64,000 nt of DNA. It comes from Pusillimonas sp044464525 (GTDB lineage Bacteria > Pseudomonadota > Gammaproteobacteria > Burkholderiales > Burkholderiaceae_B). The DNA is taken from the NCBI RefSeq assembly GCF_044464525.1, contig NZ_JBIQLE010000007.1:1-64000 (forward strand), read 5' to 3'. Under the pieces are notes generated by a model. It had not been told where the DNA came from. It did no database searches and worked only from the letters and a program-made list of their open reading frames with translations. Shown one piece after another: positions 59,258-64,000 of the stretch. The stretch's first letter is position 1, and every line of letters starts with the position of its first letter. Position numbers and translations under genes: made by a program.

Positions 59258-60069
59258 AGCCGTCGTTGTTCGAGTACGAGCGGGTTGCCGATTCCAAGTC
59301 GGCGATCAAGTTGGTTGAGCGTGAAGACATCACGGTCAAGGTACTGGCGGGCAGCCAGTCGCTTGGCCCCATGCTGAACTTGCGCTTGGTTCAACCGGAT
59401 CTGCTGGTCGATATTACGCACATCCCCGAGTTCAAGCGGGTGGAAGAGGGCGCTGACGGCGTCACTTTGGGCGCCTGCGTCACTCATGCCGACATCGAGG
59501 ACAAACGTGTACCCGACGTTACCAACGGGGCGCTGCCCGCTGTTGCACGAGGCATTGCCTATCGCGCTGTGCGCAACCGCGGCACGGTGGGCGGCAGTCT
59601 GGTTCACGCCGACCCCGCGGCTGACTGGATCACCTCTTTGGCCGCGATCGGCGCCAAGGTGAACATCGTCGGCCCCGCCGGCGGGCGCAGCATGCCGGTC
59701 GAGAACTTGATGACCAGCGTGTTCGAGAGTGATCTTGGCCCGGGCGACCTGGTCGACTCCATCTATATTCCGCGCTTATCCGCCGATGCCAAATGGGGGC
59801 ATTGCAAGATCAATCGCAAGACGGGCGAGTTCGCCCACGCCATGTCCGTCGTGCTCAAGGACCCCGCGCGCGGCGTCTGCCGCATTGTGATCGGCGCGAT
59901 CGAGGCCAAGCCCATCGTCATCGCCGATGCGCATGATTACTTTGAGAGCAACGGCGACATCAAAAGAGCCATGATCGAGCAACTGTTCGAGCAGGCCGGC
60001 CTGGTGGACCCGATAGCAAATCAAATTCACATGACCGCGCTTATGCGTGCCGTCCAGCGAGCACAGTAA
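59254..60069 (+). CDS. Molybdenum hydroxylase FAD-binding medium subunit
   Basis: A 271-residue FAD subunit of the CoxM/CutM family: LAGSQSLGPMLNLRLVQPDL (first flavin motif), RNRGTVGGSLVHADPAADWI (second motif), and AKWGHCKINRKTGEFAHAMS. It connects the iron-sulfur subunit to the electron acceptor. Its ATG overlaps the stop of the large-subunit gene, and its stop overlaps the next start by one base, so the three subunits are made together. Residue count and motifs are normal. Confidence 0.92.
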   Translation: MKPSLFEYERVADSKSAIKLVEREDITVKVLAGSQSLGPMLNLRLVQPDLLVDITHIPEFKRVEEGADGVTLGACVTHADIEDKRVPDVTNGALPAVARGIAYRAVRNRGTVGGSLVHADPAADWITSLAAIGAKVNIVGPAGGRSMPVENLMTSVFESDLGPGDLVDSIYIPRLSADAKWGHCKINRKTGEFAHAMSVVLKDPARGVCRIVIGAIEAKPIVIADAHDYFESNGDIKRAMIEQLFEQAGLVDPIANQIHMTALMRAVQRAQ

Positions 60070-61298
60070 TGAAAACCATATCCCTGAATGTCAATGGAAA
60101 AGCGCATAAGGGCCTGGCCATCGAGGCGCGTACTCAGTTGGCCGACCTTCTGCGCGACGAGTTGAACCTTACCGGCACGCACCTGGGCTGCGAGCATGGT
60201 GTTTGCGGCGCGTGTACGGTGCTGATCGACGGCGTTCCCGCCCGCTCATGTATTTCTCTGGCCGTGGCTTGCGACAACGCACAGATCACCACCATCGAAG
60301 GCATGGATGACGACGAGGTCATGAAATCGCTTCGAACCGCATTCACCGAAGAGCACGCCCTGCAGTGCGGTTTCTGCACCCCCGGCATGCTGGCATCGGC
60401 CCGCGACCTCGTGCTTCGCATGCCCGAGGCAAGCGAACACGAGATCCGTTTGGAAATGAGCGGCAACCTGTGCCGCTGCACGGGCTATGTCGGCATCGTC
60501 AAGGCGGTCAAGCGCGTTATCGATGAGCGTCGCGAAGCCGGCCGGAACCAGGTCGTGAACGGCCGGACAGACCTGGGGCCGGTAGGTTCGGGTCACGCCC
60601 AGATCATGGCCGCCGATCCGGCGGGTATTGTGCTGCCTTCAGGCGCCGCGACAAAAAAAGCCGCACCGGCGCCCCGGGCCGCCGCGCCCGCCGCCGCACG
60701 CAAGGTTGACGATTCCAAGCCCATGACCCGGCTGCAGCAATCGTTTACCGTGGCCTTCCCGCGCGACGAGGTCTGGGAATTCTTCGGCAGGCTTGATCAG
60801 GTCACCACTTGCTTGCCGGGGGCCTCGCTGCTGAACGAGCCCACCGCCACCCATGTAGAGCCGCGCCTGCGGGTCAAAGTGGGCCCCATCGTGGCCGATT
60901 TCGAGGGGGTTGCGGACGTCGAGCGAGACGACGAAAATTACAAGGGAACGATTTACGGGTCCGCGCGCGATACCAAGTCGGCATCGGCCACGCGCGGCGA
61001 GGTCGAATACGTTCTCAGTGAAATTAATGGCGGAGCCGAAACCAAGGTGGATGTCCAGGTTGGGTTTGCCCTAACTGGCCCCTTGGCGCAGTTCAGCAGG
61101 TCGGGTATTGTCATGGACATTGCCAAACGCATGACTGATGCGTTTGCGCAAAACCTGCATCAGCGTCTTTCCAGCCGCGACAATCCCGACGCAGCCGCCA
61201 GCGCCGAAATAACCGAACTGAATGCGGGGTCTTTATTGTTTTCGGTATTGCGCAGCAGAGTGACGGGCTTTTTCAAGCGTCTCTTTGGGAAGCGTTGA
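60069..61298 (+). CDS. Fused [2Fe-2S] small subunit and CoxG-like SRPBCC domain
   Basis: A 409-residue fusion. Residues 1-155 are the small subunit with clusters at GCEHGVCGACTVLIDG, CGFCTPGM and CRCTGYVGIV. Residues about 160-220 form an Ala/Pro-rich linker. Residues about 222-370 are a CoxG/SRPBCC domain (QQSFTVAFPRDEVWEFFGRL, TCLPGASLLNEPTATHVEPR), and the C-terminus ends in a basic hydrophobic tail (SVLRSRVTGFFKRLFGKR), similar to the tail of the separate CoxG at 15227. The fusion fixes one membrane-recruiting or electron-relay domain per enzyme, which is unusual. Confidence 0.92.
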   Translation: MKTISLNVNGKAHKGLAIEARTQLADLLRDELNLTGTHLGCEHGVCGACTVLIDGVPARSCISLAVACDNAQITTIEGMDDDEVMKSLRTAFTEEHALQCGFCTPGMLASARDLVLRMPEASEHEIRLEMSGNLCRCTGYVGIVKAVKRVIDERREAGRNQVVNGRTDLGPVGSGHAQIMAADPAGIVLPSGAATKKAAPAPRAAAPAAARKVDDSKPMTRLQQSFTVAFPRDEVWEFFGRLDQVTTCLPGASLLNEPTATHVEPRLRVKVGPIVADFEGVADVERDDENYKGTIYGSARDTKSASATRGEVEYVLSEINGGAETKVDVQVGFALTGPLAQFSRSGIVMDIAKRMTDAFAQNLHQRLSSRDNPDAAASAEITELNAGSLLFSVLRSRVTGFFKRLFGKR

Positions 61299-61302
61299 TT
61301 AT

Positions 61303-61320
61303 CCGGGCATCCCTGCCCGG
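61303..61320 (+). terminator. Hairpin after the molybdenum hydroxylase genes
   Basis: Perfect 7-bp stem CCGGGCA/TGCCCGG with loop TCCC, 4 bases after the stop, then CATTTC. The U-tract is weak, so partial read-through to the receptor gene is likely. Confidence 0.5.
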
Positions 61321-61374
61321 CATTTCAAGCGCAATTTGCAGTCCGTAGTATCGCAGTAGCTGTTAGGGCCGATA

Positions 61375-61437
61375 TTAGTATGAACCACTATATACGGCGC
61401 AAAACATCACACCTATCATCATACTAATAATAGGTTG
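61375..61437. promoter_or_regulatory. Inverted repeat in the receptor promoter region
   Basis: TTAGTATGA (61375-61383) and TCATACTAA (61429-61437) are perfect 9-base inverted arms 45 bases apart, in an AT-rich stretch 65-127 bases before the receptor start. They could be two operator half-regions or a looping site; which protein binds is unknown. Confidence 0.35.
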
Positions 61438-61501
61438 ATGGAATAATAAACTCTTACAGATTGACGGCACCACATACTCAATACATCTAAGGAGCATCGC
61501 A

Positions 61502-62665
61502 ATGAAGCTAAGAAGACAAATATTTACTTCTAGTCTTGCAGCCACGGCACTATCGTTCGCCATGATGGCGCCCACTTACGCCGAGACCATCAAGATCGGT
61601 GTCAACCAGCCTCTTACAGGCGCCATCGCCGCTTCCGGAAACTACATTCTTGAAGGGGCAAAGATCGCCGCGGACGAAATCAATGCCAACGGAGGAGTCA
61701 AGGGCAAGCAGATTCAACTGGTGGTCGAAGACAACAAGGGCAACCCCACCGAAGCAGCCAACGTCACCGAGAAGCTGATCGTTCGCGACAAGGTGCCCGT
61801 GCTGATGGGTGCATGGGGCTCTACATTGACATTGGCCAGCATGCCCAAGCTGATGGAATATAAAGTTCCGATGGTCGTTGAAACTTCCAGCTCGGTCAAG
61901 ATCACCAAGTCGGGCAACCCCTATGTGTTCCGCTTGGCGCCCACCAGCGCGATCGAAGCGGATAATTTCGTTCGTTATATTGAACCTCTGGGAATCAAGA
62001 AAGCCGATCTGCTCGTCGTGAACAACGACTGGGGCCGAGGCGCAGCCGTGGAATTCAGGCGGGTGCTCGAGGCCAATGGCGTACAAGTGGGTAAAGAGCT
62101 GATCATGGACGCGGCTGCCCAGGACATGACATCGCAGTTGTCAGAGGTTCGCGGTAGCGATGCCGACACCCTCATCGTGACCACAGCAGTCGAGCAACTG
62201 ACTCTGCTTCTGAAGCAGGCCCAATCGCTCGGCCTCAAGCGCCAGATCATCACCACGGGTGGTTCGCAAAGCCCGGATCAACTGATCGAGCAGGCGGGCA
62301 GCGCGGCCAATGGCTCCATGCATTTGCTGTTCTTTACGCCCTGGACGCCCGAAAGCACGGCTCATCCTGAAATGTCCGAGGCCTTCATCGCCGAATGGAA
62401 CAAGCGCGGCCTTAACGTAGCCGGCCTTACCGAAAGCTTCCGCGGCTACGACGGCATCCGCACCATTGCCGCCGCACTCGAAGCTGTCGATGAGGTTACG
62501 CCAGAGAATATCCGCGAGGCGCTCTGGAACGTCAAGATCGACGGCTTGAACGGCGATATTTCTTTCCGGCCGGATGGCGAGGGGGACAAGGCCAGTGCGC
62601 AATACGACGCAAGCACCTACCTCGTGGCCATCAAGGACGGCAAGGTCGTGGCGGTCGACGACTAA
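61502..62665 (+). CDS. ABC transporter substrate-binding protein, LivK-like
   Basis: A 387-residue periplasmic receptor with a signal peptide (ending TYA) and the mature start ETIKIGVNQPLTGAIAASGN. It is the only one of the four receptors in the window that precedes transporter genes (livH, livM). AAGGAGC precedes ATG 61502. A 15-bp stem-loop follows the stop. Position after the molybdenum hydroxylase genes suggests it imports that pathway's substrate. The ligand is unknown; family members bind amino acids, amides, urea or aromatic acids. Confidence 0.92.
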   Translation: MKLRRQIFTSSLAATALSFAMMAPTYAETIKIGVNQPLTGAIAASGNYILEGAKIAADEINANGGVKGKQIQLVVEDNKGNPTEAANVTEKLIVRDKVPVLMGAWGSTLTLASMPKLMEYKVPMVVETSSSVKITKSGNPYVFRLAPTSAIEADNFVRYIEPLGIKKADLLVVNNDWGRGAAVEFRRVLEANGVQVGKELIMDAAAQDMTSQLSEVRGSDADTLIVTTAVEQLTLLLKQAQSLGLKRQIITTGGSQSPDQLIEQAGSAANGSMHLLFFTPWTPESTAHPEMSEAFIAEWNKRGLNVAGLTESFRGYDGIRTIAAALEAVDEVTPENIREALWNVKIDGLNGDISFRPDGEGDKASAQYDASTYLVAIKDGKVVAVDD

Positions 62666-62671
62666 TCACCT

Positions 62672-62707
62672 GAAAGCAATACGGGCTGTGTTGCCCGTAT
62701 TGCTTTC
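62672..62707 (+). terminator. Strong stem-loop between receptor and permease genes
   Basis: Perfect 15-bp stem GAAAGCAATACGGGC/GCCCGTATTGCTTTC with a 6-base loop, 6 bases after the receptor stop, and no U-tract. It most likely gives high receptor-to-permease ratio by stabilising the receptor message or by partial termination. Confidence 0.8.
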
Positions 62708-62820
62708 GTTGCGTTGACACCCATCGCATGTGGGGTGGTCAATAGCTTCGAATCCGGGCGGGCGAGGGGTAGCGCGCCATCCTCGCCACTCTTAATCCAG
62801 GCGCGAAAGTGGGGCAGACA

Positions 62821-63696
62821 GTGGATCAGTTTCTTCAGCACGTTGCCAATGCGCTGATACTCGGGGGCACATATGCGTTGCTCGGTATCGGGCTGACGTT
62901 GATTCTTGGCGTCATGAAGGTGGTGAACTTCACCCATGGAGAGCTTTACGCCTTTGGCGGCTTCATGGCTTATTACTTCGTATCCGGCTTGGGCTGGAAT
63001 TTCTTCGTCGCGCTTGTTGCGGCGGTGATGCTTGGCATTATTCTGGGCGCTCTTATTGAACGCCTGGTGTTAAGGCACATGCGATCAGCAGATATTGACT
63101 CGACCATGGTCGCCATGATCGGGTGCTGGATCGCCATGCAAAACCTCGCGCTGCTGGTTTGGGGCGGCGTTGCAAAATCGGTTGCCACCCCTTTTCCGAC
63201 CGAGCCCCTAATGATGGGACCGGTTGCAGTATCGTGGCTGCGCATCTTTGTTTTGTGTGCTGCCATCGGCCTCATTATTCTGTCGTATTTTTTGCTGCAA
63301 AGAACATCGCTGGGCAAGGCGATGCGCGCCACATTCCAGGACAGGGATACCGCTTCGCTCATGGGTATCAACATCAACGTCATTTATATGGCCACTTTCG
63401 CGCTGGGCTCGGGCCTGGCCGCTGCTGCCGGGGCGTTGCTGGGGCCGGTGTTCGTCGTTACGACCACGATGGGCAACCTGGCCGCACTGAAAGCGTTTTC
63501 CATCGTTATTTTGGGTGGCTTGGGCAGTATTCAGGGCGCAATGATCGGTGGATTCATTCTGGCTTTTGCGGAAGAACTGGGTTCGGGATACATCTCGTCC
63601 GGCTACCGCGATGCGGTCGGTTTCATCTTGATTATTCTGGTCCTGTTGTTTAGGCCTACAGGCTTGTTTAGCGTCCGCGGGGAGAGAATCGGATGA
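62821..63696 (+). CDS. livH: Branched-chain amino-acid-type ABC permease LivH
   Basis: A 291-residue inner-membrane permease with about eight hydrophobic segments. It has ALILGGTYALLGIGLTLILG, VVNFTHGELYAFGGFMAYYF, the coupling region ATFQDRDTASLMGININVIY and SIVILGGLGSIQGAMIGGFI, typical of LivH. It pairs with LivM. GTG 62821 (VDQFLQHVANAL) matches the family start; GTG 62809 is a possible alternative. The stop overlaps livM (ATGA). Substrate follows the receptor and need not be an amino acid. Confidence 0.93.
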   Translation: MDQFLQHVANALILGGTYALLGIGLTLILGVMKVVNFTHGELYAFGGFMAYYFVSGLGWNFFVALVAAVMLGIILGALIERLVLRHMRSADIDSTMVAMIGCWIAMQNLALLVWGGVAKSVATPFPTEPLMMGPVAVSWLRIFVLCAAIGLIILSYFLLQRTSLGKAMRATFQDRDTASLMGININVIYMATFALGSGLAAAAGALLGPVFVVTTTMGNLAALKAFSIVILGGLGSIQGAMIGGFILAFAEELGSGYISSGYRDAVGFILIILVLLFRPTGLFSVRGERIG

Positions 63697-64000
63697 AGAA
63701 GAACCTATACACGCTTGTTGTATTGCTGATCTTGTTCACGCTGCCGTTCTGGCTGCAAGATCCTTACTACCTGCATATCGTCATTACCACCGGCCTGTTC
63801 ATCGTGGGCGCCATGAGCCTTAACCTGCTGCTGGGTTATACCGGGCAGCTTAACCTGGGGCATATCGCCTTCTTCGGTATAGGGGCTTATGTCAGCGCGC
63901 TCACTTCCCTGGGCTTTGACATACCGGCTTTCTTCGGCGATGGGCGCTACGTTGTCGAACCCGGCTCGCCGTTCCTCGGGTTTGTGTTGGCCATTGTAGT
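63693..64000 (+). CDS. livM: ABC permease LivM (5' part, cut by window end)
   Basis: The first 102 codons: MKKNLYTLVVLLILFTLPFW, then LNLLLGYTGQLNLGHIAFFG and IGAYVSALTSLGFD, the conserved LivM N-terminal region with two or three membrane helices. The start overlaps the livH stop by ATGA. The rest of the gene and the expected livG/livF ATPase genes lie beyond the window. Confidence 0.92.
   Translation, partial: MKKNLYTLVVLLILFTLPFWLQDPYYLHIVITTGLFIVGAMSLNLLLGYTGQLNLGHIAFFGIGAYVSALTSLGFDIPAFFGDGRYVVEPGSPFLGFVLAIV

Overview
The window looks like a chromosome segment of a GC-rich betaproteobacterium, most likely Burkholderiales/Alcaligenaceae. The grounds are the GC-rich coding style, multiplied LivK-type solute receptors next to catabolic genes, a Burkholderia-like RcoM regulator, SlyX, a BetT-type transporter and a solitary polar-type flagellin. 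The assignment is by protein resemblance only; no rRNA or other marker is present.

Layout. 1-7.3 kb: end of a carotenoid-desaturase-like flavoprotein, slyX, a DUF2784 membrane protein, mnmH, a ketopantoate-reductase-like gene, a BCCT transporter and a LivK-type receptor. 7.5-10.4 kb: a two-subunit ring-hydroxylating oxygenase with a divergent LysR regulator. 11-20.9 kb: a nine-gene aerobic CO dehydrogenase operon (coxM-S-L-G-D-E-F-like, a MocA-like cytidylyltransferase, a membrane protein). It is read away from a divergent rcoM gene for a haem-PAS/LytTR CO sensor. The large subunit carries AYRCSFR, the form I signature, and the CoxF-like factor has an added C-terminal YHS metal-binding domain. 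21-33.6 kb: a mosaic of intact, orphan, truncated and duplicated toxin-antitoxin genes (HigBA, BrnTA, VapBC, HicB, a RelE/gp49-type toxin), an Abi remnant, fliC with a sigma-28 promoter, a methyltransferase and an FmdE-like protein. 34-41.3 kb: a catabolic cluster with a DUF1116 protein, an SDR, a Rieske oxygenase, ferredoxin, ferredoxin reductase and two LivK-type receptors. 41.3-45.4 kb: a second BrnTA, a beta-carbonic anhydrase, a CBS protein and an acyl-CoA ligase.

45.5-53.9 kb (minus strand) holds a complete coenzyme F420 pathway: fused fbiC, cofC, cofD, cofE, a free-standing FbiB-C-like nitroreductase and an F420:NADP oxidoreductase. These are co-oriented with pxpA upstream and a diaminopropionate ammonia-lyase downstream. 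The divergent strand (54-64 kb) carries pxpB, pxpC, a GntR regulator, a three-subunit molybdenum hydroxylase (PYRGVGR, not CO-type) whose small subunit is fused to a CoxG-like domain, then a LivK receptor and livH/livM, the last cut by the window end.

Reading together: the window encodes two distinct xanthine-oxidase-family enzymes, one for CO with its own sensor and Mo-Cu maturation set, and one of unknown substrate beside an F420 and 5-oxoprolinase locus that may form one catabolic unit. Several intergenic spaces hold degenerate short tandem repeats. Each of the four LivK-type genes is followed by a strong stem-loop.
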